From Pseudomonadota bacterium (GTDB lineage Bacteria > Pseudomonadota > Gammaproteobacteria > Burkholderiales > Burkholderiaceae_E), in NCBI GenBank assembly GCA_023389055.1, contig JAEWFA010000062.1, positions 1 through 64,000 on the forward strand: DNA of 64,000 bases, read 5' to 3'. The number at the start of each line of letters is the position of its first letter. Within the stretch, counting starts at the first letter, position 1. Of this stretch, positions 42,036-50,368 are shown piece by piece. The notes below the pieces were generated by a model. That model did not search any database and had not been told where the DNA came from. It saw only the letters and a list, made by a program, of their open reading frames with translations. The position numbers and the translations under genes were made by a program.

Positions 42036-43367
42036 TCACTTCGCGGTCTTGAAGCCCGACTTGATCCATTCCTCGCTCTTCTGGCCTTCCGGCGGGTTCA
42101 CGCGCGCAGCCTCGTAGCGCTCGATATCGGTGACGACCGCCTTGCCGCCTTCATGCTTGACGATGCCGTATGCGGTGGACTGGACCGCCTGGTGCCCCTT
42201 GCCGAGCGACATCTCTACCGGACCGCCGGGGCCCTCGAAACGCAGCTTCTCGAAGGCGGCGATGACCTGGTCCTGGTTGGGCGTCTTGTTGCCGTTGGCC
42301 GACTGCGCCTTCTCCCAGGCCGCCTTCACGCCGAGGATCGCCTGCGCCATCTTGTACGACGGATAGCTGGGCGACACCGAATATCGCTCGTCGTAGACCT
42401 TGCGGAACCAGGTGTTCAGTTCCGAATCCGGCGCGAACGGTCCGAAGGGACCGCGCGCTCCGATCACCGTTCCCTGGGGAACCTGCGTACCCAGGCGCAC
42501 GAGCGTGGGTTCGCCCGCCGTCATCACGACCGTACTCTTCTGGAACAGGCCGCGGGGCGCACCCTGCAGGATCAGCGCCTCGGCATCGCCGCCCCAGAAG
42601 CTCGAATGCACCACGTCGGCGCCGCTTTGCAGCAGCGCGGAAATTTCCGCGCCATACTGGCCGGCGAGGAACTTCGGCATCTGCGACGTGACGATCTGGA
42701 CGTCCGGCTTCAGCACCTTGATCGCCGCCTCGAAATCGTTCCAGGAATCCTGTCCCCAGGCGTAGTTCTGGTTGATTCCGGCGACGTTCTTCAACGACGG
42801 CTTGCGCGCCGTTGCGTAGAGCGCGGCCGCGGTGTTGTCCATCGTCGCCGTGGCGCCGGTACGGAACACGTACTCGTAGCTGCCGTCTTCGAAAATGCGC
42901 GGCGTGCCGCAATCGAAGAACACGGTGAGCTTCTTCAGTTCCTCGGCGACCGGCGCGATCGCCAGGCAATCGCCGCTCGAGATGTAGCCGATGACCAGAT
43001 CGACGCCGTCGCGTTGCACGAGGTTTCGATACTCGTTGACCTGCCGCGTCGTGCCGCCCGCTTCGTCGACGAAATGCAATTCGATCGGCGCGCCCCCCAG
43101 CCCTGCAGTGGCGTACGGCCCAGGCGCCTTGCCCGCATTCAGCGCCTCGACCAGCACCTCGGCGCCGTTGCGCGCGGGAACCCCGAACGGCCCCGCCGCC
43201 GCGCCAGACAGGAACGTAACCACGCCGATTCGCACCGGCTTCTTCGCGGGCTCGGTTTGTGCTTGCGCGAGCGCCGAGGACGCGGCGAACGAGAGCGTGA
43301 CAGCGATGGAAAGCGGGGCGGGCGAAGCGAAGATTCCGAATGCCCTCTTCGGGCGGCTGGTTCGCAT
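42036..43367 (-). CDS. ABC transporter periplasmic substrate-binding protein (LivK/amide type)
   Basis: This 443-residue periplasmic binding protein has a signal peptide (residues about 10-35, ending SALAQAQ). Its first mature strand is VRIGVVTFLSGAAAGPFGVPARNGAEV, shown here in part. A long lobe around VIGYISSGDCLAIAPVAEEL shows a type I receptor fold. It is longer than amino-acid LivK (about 370), which suggests a larger or different ligand, perhaps an aromatic acid given the downstream dioxygenase. AGGAGAA precedes the ATG at 43367. Confidence 0.9.
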   Translation of the reverse strand: MRTSRPKRAFGIFASPAPLSIAVTLSFAASSALAQAQTEPAKKPVRIGVVTFLSGAAAGPFGVPARNGAEVLVEALNAGKAPGPYATAGLGGAPIELHFVDEAGGTTRQVNEYRNLVQRDGVDLVIGYISSGDCLAIAPVAEELKKLTVFFDCGTPRIFEDGSYEYVFRTGATATMDNTAAALYATARKPSLKNVAGINQNYAWGQDSWNDFEAAIKVLKPDVQIVTSQMPKFLAGQYGAEISALLQSGADVVHSSFWGGDAEALILQGAPRGLFQKSTVVMTAGEPTLVRLGTQVPQGTVIGARGPFGPFAPDSELNTWFRKVYDERYSVSPSYPSYKMAQAILGVKAAWEKAQSANGNKTPNQDQVIAAFEKLRFEGPGGPVEMSLGKGHQAVQSTAYGIVKHEGGKAVVTDIERYEAARVNPPEGQKSEEWIKSGFKTAK

Positions 43368-43550
43368 CGAGTTCTCCTGTAGGACGAGCGGGCACACGAG
43401 CGCCGAGGTCTTTCACGATCCGGGACGGGTCGTGCTGCGCGACATGGTGCCCCTGCATCGTCGGCGGTGTCCAACAAATCCCGCTCCGCGTCGGCGACAA
43501 GCCTGTACCGTCGACAGCGCGGTCGCCAACGACTGATGCGAGCGCGAGGA

Positions 43551-44072
43551 ATGCGAAATGACGGAGTGATCGCCGGCGGCCGGTCATCGCCGCGCCGGCT
43601 GGAGACGGCCGCGATGCACACGATCGCGACGTTCGAGGCCGCAAAGGGCGTGGCCGCACTGGCTGCGCTGCTCGGGTGGCTGAGCCTGATGCACCACGAC
43701 GTTCATCGGCTCGCCCTCGAACTCATCGGGCACTTCGGGCTCGACCCGCAAGCGCATTACCCGGAATTGCTGCTGCACTACGTCGATACGCTCAATGGCA
43801 CGCCGCTGTGCACGACGGTGCTGCTGGGCTCGGCCTACGCGGTGCTGCGCTGGATAGAGGCGATCGGACTGTGGCTCGGTCGTGCCTGGGGCGAGTGGAT
43901 CGGCGCGCTCGGCAGCGGCGTGTACGTGCCGTTCGAGTTGATGCATCTGCGGCATGCGCCGACATGGCAGGGCGCCGTCGTCGTCTGCTGCAACGTGGCC
44001 ATCGTGCTCTTCCTCGGCGGCCGGCTGTGGCGACGGCGCGCACGGCTTGCGATCGACACGCACCGCGCCTGA
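43551..44072 (+). CDS. DUF2127 family membrane protein
   Basis: This protein has the DUF2127 signature: IATFEAAKGVAALAALLGWL near the N-terminus, LHLDPxxxYP-like GLDPQAHYPELLL, YAVLRWIEAIGLWL and GSGVYVPFELMHL. Four helices are predicted. The function of the family is unknown. The start is uncertain: ATGs at 43536, 43551 and 43614 are in frame, and the Arg-rich N-terminal extension argues for the latest or for 43551. Confidence 0.78.
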   Translation: MRNDGVIAGGRSSPRRLETAAMHTIATFEAAKGVAALAALLGWLSLMHHDVHRLALELIGHFGLDPQAHYPELLLHYVDTLNGTPLCTTVLLGSAYAVLRWIEAIGLWLGRAWGEWIGALGSGVYVPFELMHLRHAPTWQGAVVVCCNVAIVLFLGGRLWRRRARLAIDTHRA

Positions 44073-44112
44073 TTGCGGCACGATGACGCTACGACCGATT
44101 CGAAGGACGACC

Positions 44113-45114
44113 ATGACGCCTGCGCAATTCACCGCCTACCTGATCGAGCAGCACGCAGACCGGGTCGGAGGGCGGCTCACGACGATGTCTGCCGCGCATC
44201 TGGACGCCGGAGAGGTGACGATCCGCGTGCACTACTCGAGCATCAACTACAAAGACGCGCTCGCGGCGACGGGCGCCGGCAAGATCATCCGGCGCTTTCC
44301 GTGCGTCGGCGGGATCGATCTGGCGGGCGAGGTCGTCGAGAGCGCCGATGCGCGATTCCGCCCCGGCGACCCCGTGATCGCGACGAGCTTCGATCTGGGC
44401 GTCTCGCACCACGGCGGCTACGCGCAGTACGCGCGCGTGCCGGCCGCCTGGGTCCTTGCGCTGCCCGACGGGCTGACGCTGTTCGAAACGATGGCGTTGG
44501 GAACGGCCGGCTTCACCGCCGGCCTGGCCGTCGTTCGCATGGAAGCCAACGGACTGACGCCGCAGAACGGCCCGGTCGTCGTCACCGGCGCCACCGGCGG
44601 CGTGGGCGGATTGGCGATCAACATGCTCTCGAGGCTCGGCTACGAAGTCGTCGCGCTGACGCGCAAGTCGTCCGAGGAACAGTACCTGCGCGAACTCGGC
44701 GCCTCGTCGGTCGAGCTCGTCTCGCAGATCGATCTGGCGAAGGTGCGCCCGCTCGAGCGCGCCCGATGGGCGGGGGCGGTCGACAACGTCGGCGGCCCGA
44801 TCCTGCACTGGGCGCTCGCGAGCATGAAGCAGGCGGGCACGGTCGCGAGCATCGGCAACGCGGCGAGCATCGAACTGAAGACCACCGTGTTCCCGTTCAT
44901 CCTGCGCGGCGTGAGCCTGCTCGGCGTGGACTCGGGCTACATCGGATTCCCGACGCGCCAGCGCGTCTGGGACCGCCTCGCCAGCGACCTGAAGCCACGG
45001 CATCTGCACGAGATCACGCGCACGATCGACCTCGATGTGCTGCCCGGCGCCTTCGACGATTTCGTGCAGGGCCGGGTGAAGGGAAGGACGGTCGTTCGTG
45101 TCTTTCGGCAATAG
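44113..45114 (+). CDS. Acryloyl-CoA reductase/YhdH-type quinone oxidoreductase
   Basis: This 333-residue MDR protein belongs to the YhdH/AcuI family: VHYSSINYKDALAATGAGKIIR, VGGIDLAGEVV, the cofactor motif VTGATGGVGGLAINML and a C-terminal GRVKGRTVVRV. AcuI reduces acryloyl-CoA to propionyl-CoA with NADPH, protecting cells from the toxic acryloyl ester. The family is zinc-free, as here. It stands alone, convergent with the RES gene. Confidence 0.88.
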   Translation: MTPAQFTAYLIEQHADRVGGRLTTMSAAHLDAGEVTIRVHYSSINYKDALAATGAGKIIRRFPCVGGIDLAGEVVESADARFRPGDPVIATSFDLGVSHHGGYAQYARVPAAWVLALPDGLTLFETMALGTAGFTAGLAVVRMEANGLTPQNGPVVVTGATGGVGGLAINMLSRLGYEVVALTRKSSEEQYLRELGASSVELVSQIDLAKVRPLERARWAGAVDNVGGPILHWALASMKQAGTVASIGNAASIELKTTVFPFILRGVSLLGVDSGYIGFPTRQRVWDRLASDLKPRHLHEITRTIDLDVLPGAFDDFVQGRVKGRTVVRVFRQ

Positions 45115-45140
45115 CCTTCGACGTTAGCGCTTTTCGTCGT

Positions 45141-45899
45141 TCACGAGAAGCAAAACTCCCACGGCTGCTCTTCGGCGCCGAGCGCGGTCGGCTTCATCAT
45201 CACTGCGGTGGGGCGTACGACGCACGTCCACGTCTGCTGGCGCGTGAGGTCGCCGACCTGCAGCACGTGCGGACGCAGCACGGCAGCACAGGCCCCGTGC
45301 GACGGATCGCGCACGCTCGTGTAGCGGATCCCGTCGACGCCCGCCTGGCGAGCGGCGTGCGCCAGTGCCTGGCAGGCAGCGTAGTCGGACGAGTGCCGCC
45401 AGGCCGCAGCGAAAGCGGCCCAAGGCGCGGCCCGGAGATCCACGATCCGCCCCCGCAGATGGGCGGTGAAGAAGGTCAGCTCGCTCACGACCGGCTCGTC
45501 GGCGAATGCATCGCTGTCGGCAGCGAAGCGCCAGCGCCAATATCCGACTTCCGCGCAGGCCGCTCGAAGCTCGCTTGCGCCGTACCAGACGCCCGGTTCG
45601 TGCGCCGGGCGAAATCGCGACGGCCACGGACTGATGTAGCGAAAGGGGGTCGCCAGCAGGTAGTGCATCTGCTCGGCGCCGGCCGGGCGAGCCGGCTTGC
45701 TCTCCTCCAGCAACGACTCCAGCAGTTCCTGCTCGGCCAGGTTGTCGACGATCTTCAGCGTCGCGATCCGGTGTTGCGCTTCGACGCCGCGCCACAGGGT
45801 CGCAGAGCGCACGCGGCCTTGCGCGAGCCACGCCCCCCAATGAGGTCGGCTCGCCTGCCAGTTCTGCGCATCCGCCGAGGCGCCTGCTGCCTTGCTCAC
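45141..45899 (-). CDS. RES-domain toxin, second copy
   Basis: This 252-residue RES-fold toxin has Arg97 (or Arg95) in SRFRPAHEPGVWYGA, Glu117 in ACAEVGYWR and Ser195 in IRYTSVRDP, so the catalytic set is intact. It is only weakly similar to the RES protein at the left end of the window: the motifs match but the flanking sequence does not, so this is not a recent duplication. Its ATG overlaps the antitoxin stop by 4 bases. It probably depletes NAD+ when released. Confidence 0.9.
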   Translation of the reverse strand: MSKAAGASADAQNWQASRPHWGAWLAQGRVRSATLWRGVEAQHRIATLKIVDNLAEQELLESLLEESKPARPAGAEQMHYLLATPFRYISPWPSRFRPAHEPGVWYGASELRAACAEVGYWRWRFAADSDAFADEPVVSELTFFTAHLRGRIVDLRAAPWAAFAAAWRHSSDYAACQALAHAARQAGVDGIRYTSVRDPSHGACAAVLRPHVLQVGDLTRQQTWTCVVRPTAVMMKPTALGAEEQPWEFCFS

Positions 45900-46291
45900 A
45901 GCGGCGCGCGCATGTGATCGAGATACGCGACCGTGCGAACGAGCCCTTGGGCAGTGGTGACGAGATCGCGCGGAACTCCGTTCAGCGCCCGGTTGTAGGC
46001 GGACATCCAGTTGCGTCGCTGTTCGTCGTTGCCGCCGACGAGCACGTCGAGCGCGCGGAAGCAGCGAACGATCAGGGCGGCGAGTTCCGCCTCCTTGCTG
46101 CCCGGTTTCAATGTCGTGGCGCCATGCGCCATCCGCGAGATGCTGGCTTCGCTGATGCCCAGTGAGGTTGCGAGCCGCGCTCCCCGCAGGCCGAGCAGAT
46201 CCGCCGAACGAAGCAGCGCTTTCGTCAGGACCTGCGCGGGATCGGCGCGATCGACGCCACCGTTTCGACGCGGCGCCGCGGTGCTTGCCAT
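45896..46291 (-). CDS. Xre/MbcA/ParS-type antitoxin, second copy
   Basis: This 131-residue antitoxin has a helix-turn-helix (LATSLGISEASISRMAHG) and a C-terminal toxin-binding half (AALIVRCFRALDVLVGG, WMSAYNRALNGVPRDL), the family pattern where the last part holds the toxin. The start ATG 46291 is preferred over the in-frame ATG 46303: with the -10 box at 46315-46310 the transcript should begin close to 46303, and GGAAAA lies upstream of 46291. It is transcribed away from the sulfur operon. Confidence 0.85.
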   Translation of the reverse strand: MASTAAPRRNGGVDRADPAQVLTKALLRSADLLGLRGARLATSLGISEASISRMAHGATTLKPGSKEAELAALIVRCFRALDVLVGGNDEQRRNWMSAYNRALNGVPRDLVTTAQGLVRTVAYLDHMRAPL

Positions 46292-46296
46292 GGCTT

Positions 46297-46338
46297 TTTC
46301 CATGTGGAAAGTATAATGGACTTCCTTTCTAATGAAAG
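46297..46338 (-). promoter_or_regulatory. Promoter and twin dyads of the second Xre/RES pair
   Basis: On the minus strand the -10 hexamer TATACT (46315 to 46310) is followed directly by TTTCC-ACAT-GGAAA (46310 to 46297), whose right arm overlaps the ribosome binding site. A second dyad, CTTTC-ATTA-GAAAG, lies at 46338-46325, centred 28 bases upstream and covering the -35 region, which itself is a poor match to TTGACA. This A/T-rich pair of dyads is the likely antitoxin operator. Confidence 0.55.
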
Positions 46339-46346
46339 AGATTGCG

Positions 46347-46363
46347 TTTCGGTGCGACCGAAA
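46347..46363. promoter_or_regulatory. Perfect inverted repeat in divergent control region
   Basis: TTTCGGT-GCG-ACCGAAA has perfect 7-base arms. It sits between the antitoxin promoter and the sulfur operon starting at 46488. As a hairpin it lacks a following T-run on either strand, so an operator for the sulfur operon, or a further antitoxin site, is more likely than a terminator. Confidence 0.35.
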
Positions 46364-46487
46364 AAGACCGGTGCGCGCGGCGCCACACGGCGCTTCCCGA
46401 CATCGCGCCCGTCAAGGCCATCGGCCAGGCCCGTCGCCGGAACGACGTAGGGTAGCCGTCGAGGAATCGGAGCAGGCCCCAGGGAAG

Positions 46488-46880
46488 ATGAGTTCGAAAC
46501 GGATCAGCATCCTTGTCGTTTCCGGGGCGAGAGAGCGACTGCAGATGGCGGCGATGGTCGCGGCGGTCGGCGCGGTCAGCGAGAACCGGGTCACCGTGTT
46601 CCTGTCGATGAACGCGCTGCGCTACTTCGTCAAGGGCGACCAGACGGCGGCGCCGGCGGAAGGTCCGTTCGGAGAGCTTCTCGACGAGAAGCACACGCCG
46701 CCGTTCCGCACGCTGTTCGAACAAGCGGTAACGCTCGGCGACGCGAAGATCCATCCGTGCTCGATGGCGATCGACGTGCTGTCGCTCGAACCCGATGCAC
46801 TCGAGTCGTGGCTCGCGGAACCGCTCGGCCTGACGAAGTTTCTCGACGACGCGGCAGGAGCGCAGGTCTGGTCGTTCTGA
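46488..46880 (+). CDS. DsrE family sulfur-relay protein
   Basis: This 130-residue DsrE-fold protein begins RISILVVSGARERLQMAAMVAAVGAV. A conserved Cys lies in KIHPCSMAIDVLSL, the usual persulfide-carrying position. It is the first gene of an operon with TusA-like, sulfide:quinone reductase-like and DUF1641 genes. In sulfur-oxidising and sulfide-detoxifying bacteria, DsrE and TusA pass persulfide sulfur between proteins. ATG 46488 follows an AGGGAAG site. Confidence 0.85.
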   Translation: MSSKRISILVVSGARERLQMAAMVAAVGAVSENRVTVFLSMNALRYFVKGDQTAAPAEGPFGELLDEKHTPPFRTLFEQAVTLGDAKIHPCSMAIDVLSLEPDALESWLAEPLGLTKFLDDAAGAQVWSF

Positions 46881-46904
46881 ATCCGGCGCTGCCAAGGAGG
46901 GTTC

Positions 46905-47135
46905 GTGGCCGACAGAAAGGTGATCGACGCGCGCGGAAGCTTCTGCCCCGGTCCGCTGATGGAGCTGATCGCCGGCATGAAGATGGCACAGGTCGGCGAC
47001 GAACTCGAGGTGCTGTCCAGCGATCGGGGCTCGGCGCGGGAGATTCCCGACTGGATCCGCAAGGTCGGGCACGAACTCGTCGGCACGCGCGAACAGGCCG
47101 GCGTCTGGCACGTGTCGGTGCGCAAGCTGAAGTAA
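46905..47135 (+). CDS. TusA-family sulfur carrier protein
   Basis: This 76-residue protein has the TusA signature Cys14-Pro-x-Pro in GSFCPGPLMELI, which carries the persulfide. The start is GTG 46905 after a full AAGGAGG. The small size and two-layer alpha/beta pattern match the family. It lies 24 bases after the dsrE-like gene and 23 before the flavoprotein gene, so it likely accepts or donates sulfur to both. Confidence 0.92.
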   Translation: MADRKVIDARGSFCPGPLMELIAGMKMAQVGDELEVLSSDRGSAREIPDWIRKVGHELVGTREQAGVWHVSVRKLK

Positions 47136-47158
47136 CGACGACAAAAGGAGAAGGAGCG

Positions 47159-48292
47159 ATGCGCATCCTGATCGTCGGTGGCGGCATGGGCGGAACGATC
47201 CTCGCGAACAATCTCGCGCGGCGCCTGGCGCCGGAGCTGAGGAAGGGGCAGGTGAGCATCACGATGCTGTCGGCCTCCGAGCGGCACTTCTACCAGCCAG
47301 GGCTGCTGTACCTGGCGTTCGGCCGCGTGACGCCCGACGAGTTGTATCGCGACCAGGCGAGCCTGCTCGAGCCGGGGATCGAATTCCTCGTCGACCCCGT
47401 CGAGCAGTTCGTGCTCGAGCGCAACCAGGTGAGGGCACGAAGCGGGCGCAGCTTCGACTACGACATCCTGGCGATTGCCACCGGGTCGCGTCCGGTACCG
47501 GAACTGACGCCCGGGCTCATCGAGAACTCGGAAACTTTCTATACCGAGGAGTCGGCGCTGAAGATGTTCCGGCGCCTGCGCGAATTCGACGGCGGCCGCG
47601 TCGCGGTCGTCGTCGGCGTTCCGCACAAGTGCCCGATGGCGCCGCTCGAGATCACGTTCATGCTGCACGACTATTTCAAGGAGCGCGGGATCCTCGACAA
47701 GGTGAAGCTGCACTACACGTATCCGATCGGCCGGCTGCACAGCCTGGAGAACGTCGCGAAGTGGGCAGCACCGGAGATGGAGCGCCTGGGCATCACGAGC
47801 GAGACGTTCTTCAACATCAAGGAAGTCGACGCCCAGGCGAAGGTCGTGCGCAGCGAGGAGGGCACCGAGGCGCCGTTCGACCTGCTGGTCTCGATCCCGG
47901 CGCATCGCGGCATGGAGGTGATCGAGAGGAACGGGCTCGGCACCGGCGGATTCATCCCCACGCATCGGCACCAGCTGAACATGGAGGGGCACGACAACGT
48001 CTACGTGCTCGGCGACACGACGAACCTGCCGATCAGCAAGGCCGGCTCCACCGCGCACTTCCAGGCCGAGGCGCTCGGCGAGAACATCGCCGCGATCGTC
48101 AAGCTCGGCGCGCCGGTGCGCGACTATGACGGCAAGGTGTTCTGCTTCATCGAGGCCGGCAAGGATCGCGCGACCTACGCGAAGTTCGACTACCTGAACC
48201 CGCCCGATCCGCAGCCGCCGACGCAGGCCGTGCACTGGTTCAAGATGGCCTACAACAAGTGGTACTGGACTTCGGCCCGCGGCCTGCTCTGA
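47159..48292 (+). CDS. Sulfide:quinone reductase-like flavoprotein
   Basis: This 377-residue FAD protein starts RILIVGGGMGGTILANNLA. It has ATGSRPVPEL, and two Cys are at positions matching the redox pair of sulfide:quinone reductases (Cys158 in PHKCPMAPLE and Cys329 in KVFCFIE). The third Cys of the classical type is absent. A C-terminal amphipathic Trp/Tyr-rich end (WFKMAYNKWYWTSARGLL) could insert into the membrane. It should oxidise sulfide to persulfide or polysulfide and reduce quinone, with the TusA and DsrE proteins as acceptors. Confidence 0.85.
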   Translation: MRILIVGGGMGGTILANNLARRLAPELRKGQVSITMLSASERHFYQPGLLYLAFGRVTPDELYRDQASLLEPGIEFLVDPVEQFVLERNQVRARSGRSFDYDILAIATGSRPVPELTPGLIENSETFYTEESALKMFRRLREFDGGRVAVVVGVPHKCPMAPLEITFMLHDYFKERGILDKVKLHYTYPIGRLHSLENVAKWAAPEMERLGITSETFFNIKEVDAQAKVVRSEEGTEAPFDLLVSIPAHRGMEVIERNGLGTGGFIPTHRHQLNMEGHDNVYVLGDTTNLPISKAGSTAHFQAEALGENIAAIVKLGAPVRDYDGKVFCFIEAGKDRATYAKFDYLNPPDPQPPTQAVHWFKMAYNKWYWTSARGLL

Positions 48293-48309
48293 GAAGCCGG
48301 GAGACGACG

Positions 48310-48762
48310 ATGGACATGCACGATGTGCGCGCCGCAGGCGGCGAAATCGAGCACCTGATCGACGCTGCGCGCGACGCGCTCACCGACGAGATGGTCGGGC
48401 GTCTCGCCGAAACGATGAGCAGCGGGCTCTCGTTGCTCGACCGCCTCGAACGCGGAGGCGCCGACCGCATGATCGCTCTGCTCGAGCGCCTCGACGGTTC
48501 GGGCTCGCTGCAGAAATTGTGCGACTCGCTGCCCGCGCTCGTCGAGCGGATGTCGCGCATCGAGGCCACGCTCGCAGCGATCGATGCGGCCGCGCAACGC
48601 GCGAGCCGCTTGCCGCCGTCGCGCGGCGGCTTGCGCGCCACGCTCGATCTGCTGCGCGATCCGCAGTTCCAGGACGCGTTGCGATTCCTGCGCGAAGTCG
48701 GCAAGGCGCTGCGCGAGACGACGCAGGTGCCGCCGCCTCAGGTTCCGCAGAACGTGCGATAG
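48310..48762 (+). CDS. DUF1641 family protein
   Basis: This 150-residue, mostly helical protein has the DUF1641 pattern of Ala/Leu-rich amphipathic helices and GGLRATLDLLRDPQFQDALRFLREVGKAL near the C-terminus. Its function is unknown, but DUF1641 genes are often found beside sulfide:quinone reductase-like genes, as here (17-base gap). No membrane segment is present. Its 3' end overlaps the convergent selO gene by 25 bases. Confidence 0.82.
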   Translation: MDMHDVRAAGGEIEHLIDAARDALTDEMVGRLAETMSSGLSLLDRLERGGADRMIALLERLDGSGSLQKLCDSLPALVERMSRIEATLAAIDAAAQRASRLPPSRGGLRATLDLLRDPQFQDALRFLREVGKALRETTQVPPPQVPQNVR

Positions 48763-50264
48763 GAGGCCGTCAGCTCGGGGGGCGCCGGCTCGGCGTATGG
48801 CGCGTGCTCGGGCACTTCGTCCCACGGCCGGCGCAGCGCCGCGAGCAGGCGCTCGAACGGTCCCAGGTCGGCCTCGTCCGAGGCTGCGGCCAGCGCCTCC
48901 TCGACGCGATGGTTGCGCGGAATCACCAGCGGATTGGCGCTGCGCATCCGCTGTGCGCGCGCGTGCGCACCGCCTGCGTCGGCGGGACCCCTCGAGCAGC
49001 GCGCGTGCCAGCGCGCAAGCCACCCCTGCAGCGCCTCGGCGTCGCCAAACAGCGCTTTGAGCGGCGTCTCGTCGCCTTGCGCGGCATCGGCCAGCCGACG
49101 CCAGGCGAGGGTGAAATCCACCCGGTTTTCCTGCATCAGTGCCAGCCAATCGTCGACGAGCGATCGGTCGGCGTCGTCGTCGGCAGACGTGCCAGCACAA
49201 ATGCCGAGCTTCGCGCGCTGGCCTTGCAGCAGTGCGCTCGCGTACCAGTCCGCAAAGTCGTCGACCGGTTCCGTTACTCGCGCTACCGCTCGCTGCAGGG
49301 CTGCTTCGTCCCCGGGATCGGCAATCAGCGTCAGCAGCGTCTCGGCAAAGCGCGCCAGGTTCCATCGCGCGATTCGCGGCTGATTCGCATACGCATACCG
49401 GCCGCCCTCGTCGATGCTGCTGAATACCGTGGCTGGGTCGTAGGCTTCCAGGAATGCGCAGGGACCGTAGTCGATGGTCTCGCCCGACAATGCCATGTTG
49501 TCGGTGTTCATCACCCCGTGGATGAAGCCGACGTTCATCCATTGCGCGACGAGACGCGCCTGGCGTTGCGCCACGGCGCGCAGCAGCCCCACGTAGCGAT
49601 CAGGCGCATCGATCAGTTCCGGATCGTGGCGGGCGATCGCGTATTCGGCCAGGCGACGAAGCGTGTCGAGGTGGCCTTTCGCGGCGAAGAACTGGAAGGT
49701 GCCGACTCGCAGGTGACTCGCCGCAACGCGAGTGAGCACCGCGCCGGGCAGCGTCCGTTCGCGGTACACCGGCTCGCCGGTGGCGACGACGGCGAGCGCG
49801 CGCGTGGTGGGAATGCCGAGCGCATGCATCGCCTCGCCGATCAGCACTTCGCGCAGCATCGGGCCCAGCGCCGCCTTTCCGTCGCCGCCGCGCGAGAAGG
49901 GCGTGCGCCCCGAGCCCTTGAAAGCGATGTCGCGATGCCGACCATTCCGATCGACGACCTCGCCGATCAGCAGTGCGCGGCCGTCGCCGAGCTGCGGCGA
50001 GAAGCCGCCGAACTGGTGTCCGGCATAGGCCTGCGCGATCGGTTCGGCGCCTTCGGGAAGGGCATTGCCCGAGAACAGCGCAGCGCCCGATGCATCGTCG
50101 AGCGCGTCCGGGTCCAGGCCCAGTTCGGCCGCGAGCCCGCGGTTCAGGAAAAGCAGCCGAGGCTGCGGCACCTGCGCGGGCTGCCACGCGACATAGGTTC
50201 CGGACAACTCCCGTGCGTAGGTGTTGTCGAAAACCAGGCCAGGGAAACGGGCTTGCGTCGTCAT
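48738..50264 (-). CDS. selO: Protein adenylyltransferase SelO
   Basis: This 508-residue SelO/YdiU pseudokinase-fold enzyme transfers AMP from ATP to Ser, Thr or Tyr of target proteins. Visible motifs are AYAGHQFGGFSPQLGDGRA (glycine-rich loop region), FKGSGRTPFSRGGDGKAAL with the Lys, VGFIHGVMNTDNM and IDYGPCAFLE. The C-terminus is FCGT, with Cys at the position taken by selenocysteine in the eukaryotic protein. The ATG at 50264 gives the family start (RFPGLVFDNTYARELSG). Confidence 0.93.
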   Translation of the reverse strand: MTTQARFPGLVFDNTYARELSGTYVAWQPAQVPQPRLLFLNRGLAAELGLDPDALDDASGAALFSGNALPEGAEPIAQAYAGHQFGGFSPQLGDGRALLIGEVVDRNGRHRDIAFKGSGRTPFSRGGDGKAALGPMLREVLIGEAMHALGIPTTRALAVVATGEPVYRERTLPGAVLTRVAASHLRVGTFQFFAAKGHLDTLRRLAEYAIARHDPELIDAPDRYVGLLRAVAQRQARLVAQWMNVGFIHGVMNTDNMALSGETIDYGPCAFLEAYDPATVFSSIDEGGRYAYANQPRIARWNLARFAETLLTLIADPGDEAALQRAVARVTEPVDDFADWYASALLQGQRAKLGICAGTSADDDADRSLVDDWLALMQENRVDFTLAWRRLADAAQGDETPLKALFGDAEALQGWLARWHARCSRGPADAGGAHARAQRMRSANPLVIPRNHRVEEALAAASDEADLGPFERLLAALRRPWDEVPEHAPYAEPAPPELTASYRTFCGT

Positions 50265-50368
50265 CGGCAAAGGCATCCAGCTCGCGTACGCTGTTGGCAA
50301 GTGACCAGTGTCTCGCAGGCCCCCGCCGGGCCCGGGTCGAATCCCTTCACTCGGGGGAATCTTTCACA

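Noticed and set aside
46312..46317. A perfect TATAAT on the plus strand as a promoter for the sulfur operon
   Set aside because: The nearest -35-like hexamer (TTGCCA at 46285) is 21 bases away, too far for a normal sigma70 promoter; the same bases form the antitoxin -10 box on the other strand.
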